Source of the DNA: Rana temporaria
Taxonomy: Eukaryota > Chordata > Amphibia > Anura > Ranidae
Assembly (NCBI RefSeq): GCF_905171775.1
Contig: NC_053494.1
Span: 50,750,511 to 50,814,510 of the forward strand
Reading direction: 5' to 3'
Length of the DNA stretch: 64,000 nucleotides
Position 1 is the stretch's first letter, and the number at the start of each line of letters is the position of its first letter. Made by a program: the position numbers and the translations under genes. Of this stretch, positions 9,684 to 20,519 are shown piece after piece. Under the pieces are notes generated by a model that was not told the DNA's origin, ran no database searches, and saw only the letters and a program-made list of their open reading frames with translations.

Positions 9684-12600
9684 ACATATCATACTTGTAT
9701 AATTAATTGTTTTTATTAACGAAAAAAGAAAAAATCAGAGTACCAAATACAGCCAAGGTACCTAAGTACCACACAGTAACACATAATCAAAACATGTCAA
9801 TACATACTCTGACTATAAGCAATTTGTATATCTTATATCCAAAGAAAGCAAGGGAAAACATCACTATCTATGATTTACCCGCTACTAGCTAATACTAAAG
9901 AAAAAAAAAAAAAAAAAAAAAAGGGGGAAAAGAGAAAAAAAATAAAAAAAAAATACAAACAGGGGGGGGGGGGGCAAAGACACTGTAGTGAACAAACCTT
10001 CTAAGGTCTCTACATACCAAAAAGGAGTGTGGAGGAAATGGTCAAAGCCACAGCAGCAATCTCATCCCATATCGAGTTGTAGGTATTGATCAGAATACCT
10101 GAACGCCACCCAGGGTGACCACGTCTGATTACATTTTTCCGACGATTCCCTGGCAATTGCTACAGTTTCCTCCAATTGGTAGATATTCTCTATGGAACTA
10201 AACCATTCTGGAATGGACGGAATATCCTTTGCTTTCCAGTGCCTGGGAATCAAAACTTTCGCTGCGTTCAGCAGATGTCTCGTCAATGATTTTTTATAAT
10301 GTTGCATGGAGCAGTCCGCAATGTGGAGTAGGCAACATGCAGGCGTAAGAGAGATTGTGGTATCTGTAATGGCTTTGATCAGTTCACACACCTTGTCCCA
10401 GAAGGATCTCAGACAAGGACACTCCCACCAAATATGAACAATGGTGCCCGAGTCTTGCTCGCATCTCCAGCAAGAATCCGATGTCAGCGGGTACCATTTT
10501 TTAATTTTATCGGGAGTGGCATACCATTGTGTTAAAAGCTTATACGACATTTCCTGCAATCTCGTGCCAATCGCACATTTATGGGCAAAAATGCAGGCAC
10601 GTTTCCATTGTTTATCTGTAAAACTTATTTTAAGCGCCTTTTCCCATTGTACTCGTATTCCCGAAGCTATCTCCCCCCTGTCTAATTGGAGCCAGGAGTA
10701 CGTAAGAGAGGTAGATCTCGGAACCGGAGCTCCAGCCAGACAAGTTTGTTCAAAAAGAGTTATCGATCTAAAGAATTGTTTTTTAAACTGGGAGACCTGT
10801 GTGTAGTTATGCAGCTGACGGTAAGTCCAAAATGAAAGAGGGCTCTGGGGATTTACCTCTCTCTTTAGGGACTCAAAAGATTTTAAGGTGTTGGCCTCAG
10901 CACAATGTATCATTAGGAGGGGCATTGTTTGGTCCGTGGGTGCAGAAAAATGCAAGTGCATCCCGGGCAAGAAATCCGGATTGTGAGTAATAGGAGTAAG
11001 CGGACCGGGACATGAGGACAATTTATGATGTTTCATCATCATATAAAACGCTCTAAGCGTGGACCCCACCAAGGGATGCTGCTGCAAACTCTGTGGCAGT
11101 TTCCCCCAAGGAATCCAAGGTAGGAATCTAAGATGCAATGTAGAAGAAGCTTCCTCCAGTGTAACCCAGTCCTTCTGCCCCCTATGACAGTTCCAGTCCA
11201 AAATTCTAGCTAAATGTATCCCAGAGTGATAGAGTTTAAAATCGGGCAGGCCAATACCCCCTTCTTCCTTAAGTTTTGAAAGCGTGTCCAGCTTTATCCG
11301 GGGTTTTTGCCCCTTCCAGATAAAAGTGCGTACAATAGCCTGAAGTCGTTTAAAAAAAAATCCTGGAAGTGGGATAGGTAAAGTATGAAAATGGTACAAA
11401 ATTCTAGGTAGAATTACCATCTTCAGTATGGCAGCTCTTCCAAACCAGGAGAAGGGTCTAGATGTCCAACTTTTAAGATCTACTTGGATTTTTTTTAGCA
11501 AGGGGAGAAAATTAATGTTGTAGATATCCCTAAAGTTAGCCGCAAGTTTGATTCCTAGGTAGGTAATAGATGAGGTTACCCACTTAAACGGGCAAGACGA
11601 GCGTGCACTCTCTAAGGAATCAGATGACAGTGTGAGATTAAGGGCTTCCGATTTAGAGTCATTAATTTTCATATTGGAGATGTAGTTGAAAATTTTAAAA
11701 GCTTTAGATAGGTTCGGAATTGAGTCATGAGGCCGTGTCAAAAAAAATAAAAGATCATCCGCATATGCTGCTATTTTAAAGTCACGCTGGCCTATCTGGA
11801 AGCCTTGTACCTCCGGGTTTGCATTGACTGTGCGAATAAAAGGTTCCAATGATAGAATAAATAAAAGAGGGGAAAGAGGGCAACCCTGCCTTGTGCCATT
11901 GTTTATATCCACTGCTTCTGAAAGGGTGCCATTAATTTTAAGCTGTGCCCGAGGTTTATGATATAAAGCCGCTATCCACGCCATCATGTGCGATCCCAAC
12001 CCAACATGCCTGCAAGTAGCAAACATATAGTCCCAGGCGACACGATCGAAGGCCTTCTCCGCATCGGTTGAGAGGAGAAGGCCCTCAATTCCCCGGGTAT
12101 GTGCGTAGTGAACCAAATTAAGGGCTTTTATAACATTATCCCGTGCTTCCCTTCCTGGCATAAATCCCACCTGTTCTGGACCTATAAGTTTGGAAAGGAA
12201 AGGTGTCAGTCTGGATGCCATTAGTTTCGCCAGTATTTTTAAGTCCAAGTTCAGCAATGAAATCGGCCTGTAACTTGTACAGTCAGTAGGGTCCTTCGCT
12301 GGTTTAGGGACCAATGTTACAAATGCCGTCGTAAAAGTGCTCGAGATTGATGAAGAAGTTCGGATATGATCCAGGGCACGGAGGAGGGGGTCTTTCAAAG
12401 TGTCTATAAAAATTTTATAGTAATGGGCCGTAAACCCATCTGGGCCTGGGCTCTTACCCGGTTTTAGAGTCTTAATTGCCGCCATAAGTTCTTCTGAAAT
12501 CGGCGTTTCCAAGGAATCGCTCTCTTCCGAAGATAGAGTAGGCATGCCACTCTCCACTATATATTCTCGCAAAACGGATTCTCTATTTCCCTGAAGCTCT

Positions 12601-12757
12601 GCAGGTTTATGTATCAAAGGGAGATTATAGAGCTTAGTGTAAAAAGCATGAAATTGTGCCGCAATCGGGTCCGTTTTTTGTATAAGTTGGCCCTTGGAGG
12701 TCTTAATGGAAAGAATAGAATGTGCATAAGAAATTGTTTTAACATATCATACTTGTA
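9684..12757 (-). mobile_element. L1-clade LINE, 5'-truncated, 16-bp TSD
   Basis: The direct repeat ACATATCATACTTGTA occurs at 9684-9699 and 12742-12757 and brackets a minus-strand insertion of about 3 kb. The element contains the reverse transcriptase and C-terminal part of ORF2 and a 3' UTR of about 360 bp (9700-10061). It lacks ORF1 and the endonuclease domain, so reverse transcription stopped early. The 3' tail is AT-rich rather than pure poly(A). The 3' UTR, seen on the plus strand, holds an A-run near 9899-9924 and a G-run near 9962-9974. The long undamaged frame and matching TSD suggest a recent insertion. Confidence 0.9.
10062..12741 (-). CDS. L1-clade ORF2p C-terminal part: reverse transcriptase + zinc knuckle (5' truncated)
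   Basis: Non-LTR retrotransposon polyprotein that copies its own RNA into the chromosome. The uninterrupted frame gives 851 residues from 12617. It continues in frame upstream without a stop to about 12741, where the insertion ends, so no true start codon exists. Numbering from 12617: PGKSPGPDGF at 53-62, YRPISLLN at 116-123, first catalytic Asp in STDAEKAFDRV (D185), GTRQGCPLSP at 241-250, and YADD at 285-288. Near the C-terminus a CCHC motif C716-x2-C719-x8-H728-x4-C733 is followed by CPCLRSFW, typical of L1 and Tx1-like ORF2. All reverse-transcriptase catalytic residues are intact. The apurinic-type endonuclease domain is absent because of truncation, so the copy cannot mobilise itself. 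Confidence 0.9.
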
Positions 12758-13049
12758 AACCATTTGATATATACCCAAAAGTAATGTACAGTTGAAATAA
12801 CCATATCAACTCAGTAATCTTAAATGGATACGGTAAATAGCCCTTATATAAATGGTCATAAAACCTGTCCATTCACTTAGTGCACACGCTCATGCACGCT
12901 CTGTGAATAATGAGAAATCCAGTAATAAACTTCAGAAAACGAGCGCACAGAATACGAAAACCGAAAGATCCGACATAAACAAATGCTTTATTTTAGTTTT
13001 CGTTGGTCGAATGTGCCTAACTTTATTTCTATTAGTCCAAGATTATTCT

Positions 13050-13320
13050 ACATAGAGAGAAAATATTCGACATTATAGAGAGAAAAGATTCAACATTATA
13101 GAGAGAAAAGATTCGACATTATAGAGAGGAAAGATTTGACATTATAGAGAGGAAAGTTTTGACATTATAGAGAGGAAAGATTTGACATTATAGAAAGGAA
13201 AGATTTGACATTATAGAGAGGAAAGATTTGACATTATAGAGAGGAAAGATTCAACATTATAGAGAGGAAAGATTTGACATAGAGAGAAAAGATTCGCCAT
13301 TATAGAGAGAAAAGATCGAT
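13050..13320. repeat. Tandem repeat of about 23 bp derived from the host element
   Basis: About eleven units of the type ATTATAGAGAGGAAAGATTTGAC. The sister copy at 39841-40812 has only two or three such units and the copy ending at 26107 has one, so the array expanded inside this copy. Confidence 0.85.
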
Positions 13321-13802
13321 GCTGGAATTGGGTGGGGGAAGTAAAATAAAAATAATGATGATGAATGTTATTGGCTGATTGTAACCAAAGAGGAGCAGTA
13401 AAATCGCTAGAACTAACTTAACATTTCAACATGAACGACGAAGATTCGACAAAGCATCGAAAAACTTTGAAAATGTAATTAAAAGCTTAAGGTGTCTGTT
13501 GATAGTTCTAAGAAGATTCGACGGAGCAGCTAAACTCTACGACACCGCAATCATATATTTCTGGTCAAATGCTCCGCCCATAGGCTATAGAAAAATTCTA
13601 ATGTTGGTTGACTAGTAATAATAATGAATAAATATAATTATTACTAGTCATACAACATTAGAATTCTACTATAGCTTGTAGGCGGAACATTCAACCGGAA
13701 AAGTACGATTGCAGTATTGTACAGTTTCACTGCTCCGTCGAATCTTCTTTGAACATCCGACAGACAGTCAGACACCATAAGCCTGCAATGACAGATTCAA
13801 CC

Positions 13803-14267
13803 TTAAAGGATCACTAAAGAATTTTTTTTTTTAGCTAAATAGCTTCCTTTACCTTACTGCAGTACTGGTTTCATGTCCTCATTGTTCATTTTTTCTTTGA
13901 AGTAGCTGTAATTCTGCTGTGATCTCCACACTTCCTGCTTGTCTAGCTCCTTATAACCACAGTACTGGGAGCTTTTCACGGTGGTCTAAGCTGTCATTAC
14001 TGTGTGTCTAAAACTCCTCAGAACCAATCGGATTAAGTTTAGAAAAAAAACACTGCCCTGGATTTGTTTGTTTTTGTTCTGTGGGTCTCTTTACTTCACA
14101 GAAACATGAAGCCAGTTTAAAACCGAAAGTGAAACTAGAGGCACATTATAAGATTGAATTTAATCTATTTTTAATAATTTTTAAAAGGAATCAGTTAACT
14201 TTTACGTCTCTATACCCTGTAAACAGTCATTTCAGCAAAAAAAAAAATTCCTTTAGTGACCCTTTAA
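13803..14267. mobile_element. TTAA-inserting MITE (Kolobok/T2-like), nested
   Basis: Left end TTAAAGGATCACTAAAG and right end CTTTAGTGACCCTTTAA are near-perfect inverted repeats, followed inward by T- and A-runs that could also pair. The sister element at about 39985 reads straight through this position and contains the TTAA, which gives the empty site. Confidence 0.85.
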
Positions 14268-14620
14268 TTTGTTCGGATTTTCGGACGAATGCAATTTCCA
14301 ACGAAAAACTAAATTAATAAAAACGAATTTCGGGAGTAACTAAATAAATTTATTTTTTGTCCAAAAACAAAAATCCGAAACAAAATATTTCAGTGTGCAC
14401 ATGTCTACCTGGTAAAATCCGATTGTACTCTTCTGGTTGCCGCCACACACGCTTGACACCATCTGAACCAAATAAGTTTATCTTGGTCTCATCAGATCAC
14501 AGGACCTGGTTACAGTAATCCATGTCCTTAGTCTCCTTGTCTTCAGCAAACTGTTTGCGGGCTTTCTTGTGCATCATCTTTAGAAGAGGTTTTCTTCTGG
14601 GACAACAGCCATGCAGACCA

Positions 14621-15348
14621 TGTAAAAGTGTAATCTCTAGCGCTTACCAAGTGAATAAAATTATAGAAAAGATATAAAATATGAATATAAATATAAAATA
14701 GGCAAATGAAATCGCTGTTTAATCTAAAAAGTGTACATAAACACAAACAATGGGGTAAAAGGAAATGGTGATCAGCGTGACCTCCTATGTGACAAATAAT
14801 GGCTAAAAAGCCTAACTGGAAAAATGAATAGAACAGTGTCCAATAAATTCCAAGTCCAAAAACAACAATAATAATAGTAAAAATAATGGTGATCTTACTG
14901 AATGTGATAGTTCTTGCGAATAAAGTGCCAAACAGTGCTTCTCTAACTGATCCTCCTTATGCTCACAGAGCACTTACCTCACACCAAAATGAATTGGGTC
15001 TTTGATATCTCCCAAACGTCCAAGGGAACCACAGCAGGTTATCTCACTGTCCGGCTATACTTCCAGTAGCACGTCTAAGGTTCCACAATGATCGTGATGA
15101 TGTCAGAGATTCCAGGCACGGACAAAGCTCCCCATGTGTGGATCAGGAAAAGAACAAACAGGCTCTCATCATGTATAACGTATTAATAATAAAGATTTAT
15201 TTAAAGGCAAATGGGCGCTTACATGTAACAAAGAGAAAACAGCAAAATGTATAAAAAGCACGTGTGTGGACGATTCCAGCGCCATTTCTGGTTCCATGCT
15301 AACATCCGGTCCTTACGCATTGCGTCACACCCCGTGACTTCAGAGGAA
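14621..15348 (-). mobile_element. PLE-like non-autonomous insertion inside the Tc1 transposase
   Basis: The Tc1 coding sequence is interrupted and the flanks repeat AGCCATGCAGACC (14608-14620) and AGCCATATAGACC (15349-15361), a 13-bp TSD with two differences. The insert has no protein. The minus strand begins with a hammerhead-like motif (15315-15343) and an AATAAA-containing stretch (near 15195). These features match the PLE-derived non-coding segments elsewhere in the window. Confidence 0.6.
15315..15343 (-). ncRNA. Hammerhead-ribozyme-like motif (degraded core)
   Basis: The minus strand reads CTGAAG, a perfect 5-bp stem GTCAC/GTGAC with loop GGGGT, then GCAATGCGT in place of GAAA. The stem is the same as in the motif at 32688-32723. 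The core has a substitution in the GAAA box, so activity is doubtful. Confidence 0.4.
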
Positions 15349-16040
15349 GCCATATAGACCAATTTAATGCAGTGTGAGGCGTATGGTCTGAGCACTGACA
15401 GGCTGACCCCCCCCCCCACCCCTTCAACCTCTGCAGCAATCATACATCTATTTTTCAAAGACAACCTCTGGATATGACACTGAGCACGTGCAACCTCTTT
15501 GGTTGATCATGACAAGGCCTGTTCTGAGTGGAACCTGTCCTGTTAAACAACTGTATGGTCTTGGCCCTCACGCTGCAGCTCAGTTTCAGGGTCTTGGCAA
15601 TTTATGTAGAGCAACAATTCTTTTTTCCTCAGAGAGTTCCAATTGATGTAGAGCAACAATTATTTTTTCCTCAGAGAGTTCTTTGCCATGTGGTGCCATT
15701 TTGAACTTCCAGTGACCAGTATGAAAGAGTGAGAGCGACACCAAATTTAACACACCTGCTTCCCATTCACACCTAAGACCTTGTAACACTAACAAGTCAC
15801 ATGACACCGGGAGGGAAAATGGCTAATTGGGCCCAAATTGGACATTTCAATTAGGGGGAACTCCCTTTTGTTGCCAGCGGTTTAGACATTAATGACTGTG
15901 TGTTGAGTTATTTTGATGGGACAGCAAATTTATACAAGCTGTAAACTCACTACTTTACATTGTAGCAAAGTGTAATTTCTTCAGATATAATAAAATATTT
16001 ACAAAAATGTGAGCGGTGTACTTACTTTTGTGAGATACTG

Positions 16041-16042
<2 letters not shown>

Positions 16043-16109
<67 letters not shown>
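16043..16109. repeat. (TA)n microsatellite at the Tc1 end
   Basis: An uninterrupted run of TA dinucleotides immediately beyond the Tc1 terminus. TA is the Tc1 target, so either the element landed in a TA tract or the target expanded afterwards. Confidence 0.95.
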
Positions 16110-16112
<3 letters not shown>

Positions 16113-17259
16113 TAGGGCGGCAGATATGTTATTAACTTGGTGGGCAGTCTCCTCCAGGAATGTCCATGTACTGAGAAGTGATAATTTATCACTGCCTAAT
16201 AAATGGACACCTCGAGTGTTTCAGTGAATTTTTGGTACTGTAATCTCGTTATGTCTCACAAGATTCCCGTATCGGGGGGGGGGGGGCGTTCTCCACTGTT
16301 TGAAGCATTTGTACATCACTCCACTCCTCCAAAGGAGAAGCGATCTACACAGCTTCATAAACTGGCACTCAGAGGAGAACGATCTCCTCTGTGAATGCTA
16401 GAAAATGGAGCAGTTATTCTTCACTGCTTCATAAACGGACAGTGAAAAATAGTGTAGCGCTAGAATGTAAGTTACAACAATACAAAGAAATACCATGTTC
16501 AAAAATATTAATAAAGTGCATATTAATCATAAAACAATGATACAAATATATTTCATGTGTGCTAATAAGTGGCAAATCCACTGGGCAATCCAGATTAAAT
16601 AAATGGCACTGAATGGTGAAATAATGTAAGTTCAATGAAGACTCATTTTGTGCCAAAATATGCTGAATGGTCCGCACTAGGAAATAAACTCAGCAGTGTA
16701 ATCCAATACAGAAATAGATGGCAGATGTAATAGCCACAACCACAATGAGATCATCAGGGATGGTGCATCCTCCACCTGGGGTAAGGGGTAAACACTCTTT
16801 GAAGTTGTGGACTCAACTGCCAGCGGCAGTGAGTCAATCGAGCTGAAAACAACGAGAAATGGAACTCTGATGTTGAACACTGGAAATCCAGAGACTGTGG
16901 ACTCACCTGCCAACGACAGTGAGTCAATTAGACAAAAGTAAGCAGGAACTGGAACTCTGGTGTGGATCACTGAAAGTCAAGGAAATGTGTGCAAACACTC
17001 ACATCTGATGAGAATATGGGGATCATGAAAATAAAAATTTCTCCATAAAGTGTAGGTCAAACGGATGGATTTATTACAATAAGTACAAACATCAAAAGTA
17101 AAGAAGTGTACATTAAACCGTGCTCACAAGTAAAATAAATGTGAAGAGCTGAGCAAGCAAACCCAGCGTGTTTCGTCCCACTGTGTTAAACAACTTCCGG
17201 TAAGAGCATATTTTTTCACCAATTGGGTCTTCATTGAACTTACTTTGTTTCGCCATTGA

Positions 17260-17522
17260 GCCTAGGTTCACACTGCTGCGAATTCAAAATCGCGGTAAAA
17301 TGCACGATTTTACCGCGATTTCGCGGCTGCGATTTTGCCGCGATTTTGGCCGCAATTTAATGTAAATCGCGGCCACAGGAACTACTTTTTGAAATCGCAG
17401 ATGCGGCGTCGCACTGATTAGGACAGTGCCATTGCCGACAATTGCCGCCGATTTGAGATGCAATTTGACATGTCAAATCGCATCTCAAATCGTTCCAAAT
17501 CGTACCCAGTGTGAACCAGGGC
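17260..17522. mobile_element. Harbinger-like MITE with GC-rich palindromes, nested
   Basis: The termini GCCTAGGTTCACACTG and CAGTGTGAACCAGGGC are inverted repeats, flanked by TGA/TCA. The undisturbed opposite arm reads ATTCAGTG, so TCA is the original target and the left copy has changed by one base. The interior holds nested palindromes such as ATCGCGGTAAA...TTTACCGCGAT. Confidence 0.65.
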
Positions 17523-17608
17523 TCAGTGACATTTATTTAATCTGGCTTGCCCAGCAGATTTTGCACTTATTTGCACACATGCACTTTATTTGTATCACTG
17601 TTTTATGA

Positions 17609-17894
17609 TTAAAGCAAAGTTCCACACAAAAATTGAACTTTCCACTTTTTGGAACCCTCCCCCCCTCCGGTGTCACATTTGGCACCTTTCAGGGGGAGGG
17701 GGTGCAAATACCTGTCTAAGACTAATGCGGCAGCCACACCCCTACCCGCAGCCCTCACTGTCTTTTGGGAAACACACTTCCCAGGAGAGAGCGGGGACCA
17801 GAGATGGAGTGACATCGCAGGCGTGCTGGACAGGTAAGTGTCCATATTTTAAAAGTCAGCAGCTGCAGTATTTGCGGTGGAACCTCCGCTTTAA
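17609..17894. mobile_element. TTAA-inserting MITE (Kolobok/T2-like), nested
   Basis: Left end TTAAAGCAAAGTTCCAC, right end GTGGAACCTCCGCTTTAA. The opposite arm of the surrounding fold-back contains the uninterrupted sequence GATTAATATGC in complement (16516-16526), so the empty TTAA site is visible in the same window. Confidence 0.85.
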
Positions 17895-18068
17895 TATGCA
17901 CTTTATTGATATTTTTGCACATGATATTCATTGTATTGTTGTAACGCCACACTATTTTTCATATTCTGTTTCAATCTTGTCTATTGTTGTGTTAGCTGCT
18001 TTTTCCTTCATTTTACACCATTTTGGTTAGGGCAGTAATCTCGCCTACATTGCATTCATAAACGGACA

Positions 18069-19071
18069 CCCTGGACACATATTTAGTCACATGTAAAAAC
18101 AAAATTGAATGTTTGATATATTGCTAGTTGCTCTGCACTATTTTATTTTGATTCAAATAGAATGTCTAGATGCCCTCACAAATCATGAACTGCTATTTTT
18201 CAGACAAAAAGTACATTTTTTACAGTGTTGCTTAGGCACAATTACCTTTTCTAAATGTTCCCCATACCATGGCATTTCTTCACTTTTTGAGTTCAGATCC
18301 ACTTTTTAGTAATTTTAGTAGATACTCAAAATAAATGAATGTTATATTTAAATAATTTAAAAAGAGCAAAATCTGGAAAAAGAAATGGAGAAAAGGCTAT
18401 ACTGCAGCTTTAGACTTTATATATACTGTATAAATGATACATATTTATCTATACCTATTTTTTAAACTTTAAAAGCCCAAATTATATTGGTTAATAATCC
18501 ACAAAAGTCAGTTTTTGCTACTTTCTAAAAGGGAGTTATGATGCTGCAAAAGTTTTAAAGCTGAACTAGGCAAATATAAAAGAAATATGAATGCTACTTT
18601 GTATTCATTAAAACATCCTTAAATTATTTTCTTTTAATGCAAGTGTTCTAAGTACCTGAATTTGAATTTGAATGTATTCAGTATTGGCTTCTTGCAATCC
18701 ACTGTATAAAACAGCACTAGGGGCCTATCAGTTGTATTGCAATGCCAGGAACATGCTTGAAATACCGATGGGTGTTTTCCCATGATAATATATTTATTAT
18801 ATTTTGTCTATTTACTGAATTATGCCACTCTTCTAGGGCTCTGTTAATAGTATTAGCATTAAATAAAAATAATAGTTACAATAATAGGCACAAAGCTCAA
18901 AGAAGCAAAGGTGTTATTTATTTACAAAGAAAATAAATCACTAATACATATATCTATTTTAAGGAATTTTAGTGTAAATAAAAATAAAAGACGATTATAC
19001 GCTACACAATTCCTTCCCCAAGTTTGAAATCGTGGCTGTGCTACAAAAATAAAAGAGAGAAAAAATGGGCG
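18069..19071. other. AT-rich, no gene recognised
   Basis: Long AT-rich sequence with no inverted-repeat boundary, tandem array or splice-bounded open frame that I can support. It may be unique intronic or intergenic sequence. Confidence 0.4.
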
Positions 19072-19079
19072 GAGCCAGG

Positions 19080-19547
19080 AAGGGGCAGACTGACCATTCA
19101 GGCATTCGGGCACTGCCTGAAGGACCCATGCCACTAGGGTGCCCCATCAGGGTTGCCAGCCTCAGTAAAACCAGGAACAGTATGTAAAGAAATGTTTTTA
19201 AAAAAATCCCAAGATTATAGCTGCCCCGCCTTTCCAGTACCCTTTCAGTGTGTGTATGTGTATTATGTGTGTGTGTATGTATACTGTGTGTATACTGTGT
19301 GGCCCCATAATCTATTGCTCGGGGCCCCATAATCTCCTATTGTCCGAGGGCCCCATAATCTCTTATTGCCCCGGGGCCCCATAATCTCCTATTGCCCGGG
19401 GCCCCATAATCTCCTATTGTCCGGGGGCCCCATAATCTCTTATTGCCCAGGGGCCCCATAATCTCCTATTGTCCGGGGGCCCCATGATCTCTTATTGCCT
19501 GGGGGCCCCGTAATCTCTTATTGCCTGGAGTTGTCAGTCCGCCCCTG
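19080..19547. mobile_element. Non-autonomous hAT-like element with internal minisatellite
   Basis: Flanking octamers GAGCCAGG (19072-19079) and GAACCAGG (19548-19555) match at seven of eight positions. The termini AAGGGGCAGACTGAC and GTCAGTCCGCCCCTG are inverted repeats of the CAGGGGCGGACTGAC hAT type. About half of the element is a 27-bp GGGGCCCCATAATCTC array. Confidence 0.7.
19305..19530. repeat. Minisatellite, about 27-bp GGGGCCCCATAATCTC unit
   Basis: Eight to nine units of GGGGCCCCATAATCTC followed by YTATTGYCYGG with small length variation, all inside the hAT-like element. Confidence 0.9.
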
Positions 19548-19639
19548 GAACCAGGATTTTATGACAGACAAACACCACCCACACCCTGATCCTTTATTCG
19601 CCCCTTGAGAGTCCTCCGCAATCATTGACATGCTTCAGC

Positions 19640-20040
19640 AGATTATTATTATTAATATTATTATTATTAAGGTACTTATATAGTGCCATCAATTTACGCA
19701 GTGCTTTACATATACATTGTACATTCACATCAGTCCCTACCCTCAAGGAGCTTACAATCTAAGGTCCCTAACTCACATTAATATACTTGGGCCAATTTAG
19801 ACTGAAGCCAATTAACCTACCAGCATGTCATTGGAGTGTGGGAGGAAACTGGAGTACACTGAGGAAACCCACGCAGGCACAGAGAGAACATGAAAACTCC
19901 AGGCAGGTAGTCTATTATTATTATCTATTCATTTGCCAAGAGGCTATTCCTCCAGGCAGGTAGTGTCGTGGTTGGGATTCGAAGCAGCAACCCTTTTTAC
20001 TGCTAGGCGAGAGTGCTACCCACTACACCACTGTGCCGCT
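19640..20040 (+). repeat. Dispersed LINE/SINE-tail-like repeat
   Basis: After an ATT-rich lead the sequence contains TATATAGTGCCATCAATTTA, GGAGTGTGGGAGGAAACTGG, CCCACGCAGGCACAGAGAGA and ends near CACCACTGTGCCGC. I remember this combination as a dispersed vertebrate repeat (L2- or SINE-related). The exact family is not certain. A small duplication (CTCCAGGCAGGTAGT at 19896-19910 and 19951-19965) brackets a 40-bp insert. Confidence 0.5.
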
Positions 20041-20519
20041 TGTTGTCTTCAAGCTGTGGGAAAACTCCCTAATCTAGGTCAATGTTCAGCCACAGCTTGC
20101 CTTTCAATCCCTCGATGTTGGACAGCTCAGCCAGGTGTTTTCATCAGGAGGACTGAGGGGTATTTTTACTATAAATATAACCCCTATGATATGTTGGGGG
20201 TCCAGACAGCTAGCTAGCCATGTTGGTAGAATCAAGTACCGTATTTGCCGGCGTATAAGACGACTCGGCATATAAGACGACCCCCTAACATGCTGCTAAA
20301 AACGGTGGTTTTGTAGTCTACTCACTGTATTAGACGACCCCCTTGTGTGGAAGTAATGAAGAAGCCGCAGCCCGCCGGGTGCTCTGTACAGCTGTATGTA
20401 GTTTGTATATGCGTGCCGCGCTCAGCCAATCACGATGCACTGTGGATTTTAATTAAATGAAGAAGCCGCAGCCCGCCGGGTGCTCTGTACGGCTGTATGT
20501 AGTTTGTATATGCACGCTC

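Larger units (their letters stand above)
12930..14407 (-). mobile_element. TAGACATGTG-terminated element (hAT-like family D), minus orientation, left truncated
   Basis: The right edge ends GTGCACATGTCTA (to 14407). The interior is the reverse complement of the complete copy at 39841-40812, sharing the GATTCGAC and AAGATTCGACGGAGCAGC blocks. The far end is missing at about 12930. Two later events are inside it: expansion of a short repeat (13050-13320) and insertion of a TTAA MITE (13803-14267). No protein is encoded. Confidence 0.75.
14408..16042 (-). pseudogene. Tc1-like transposon with broken transposase, minus strand
   Basis: The right terminus at 16042 reads, on the minus strand, TACAGTATCTCACAAAAG, the classic Tc1-family end, and abuts a (TA)n tract. 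Reading inward, the transposase N-terminus begins near 15690 (MAPHGKELSEEKIIVALHQ). The segments FNRTGSTQNRP, AEVEGVGG, KKARKQFAEDKETKDMDY and LCSDETKINLFGSDG follow in different frames. These are the paired-type DNA-binding region and the early catalytic domain. The second half with the later acidic residues is missing at 14408, where the neighbouring element begins. Stops and frameshifts plus a 0.73-kb insertion (14621-15348) make it inactive. Confidence 0.85.
16428..18068. mobile_element. Fold-back element with 14-bp TSD and nested MITEs
   Basis: Direct repeats TTCATAAACGGACA at 16428-16441 and 18055-18068 flank the element. The segment about 16442-16680 is the inverted counterpart of about 17190-17970. 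The right arm is split by two later insertions (17260-17522 and 17609-17894), and the left arm shows both empty sites. The centre (16680-17190) contains two copies of a block of about 90 bp with GTGGACTCA...GCAGTGAGTCAAT. A GACGAAACACGC motif on the minus strand at 17165-17178 resembles the 3' half of a hammerhead core. About 85 bp at the right end lie outside the paired arms. No protein is encoded. I infer a non-autonomous PLE-type fold-back. Confidence 0.75.

Noticed and set aside
10441..10990. Plus-strand frames of 121 and 63 codons
   Set aside because: Shadows antisense to the L1 ORF2 coding sequence.
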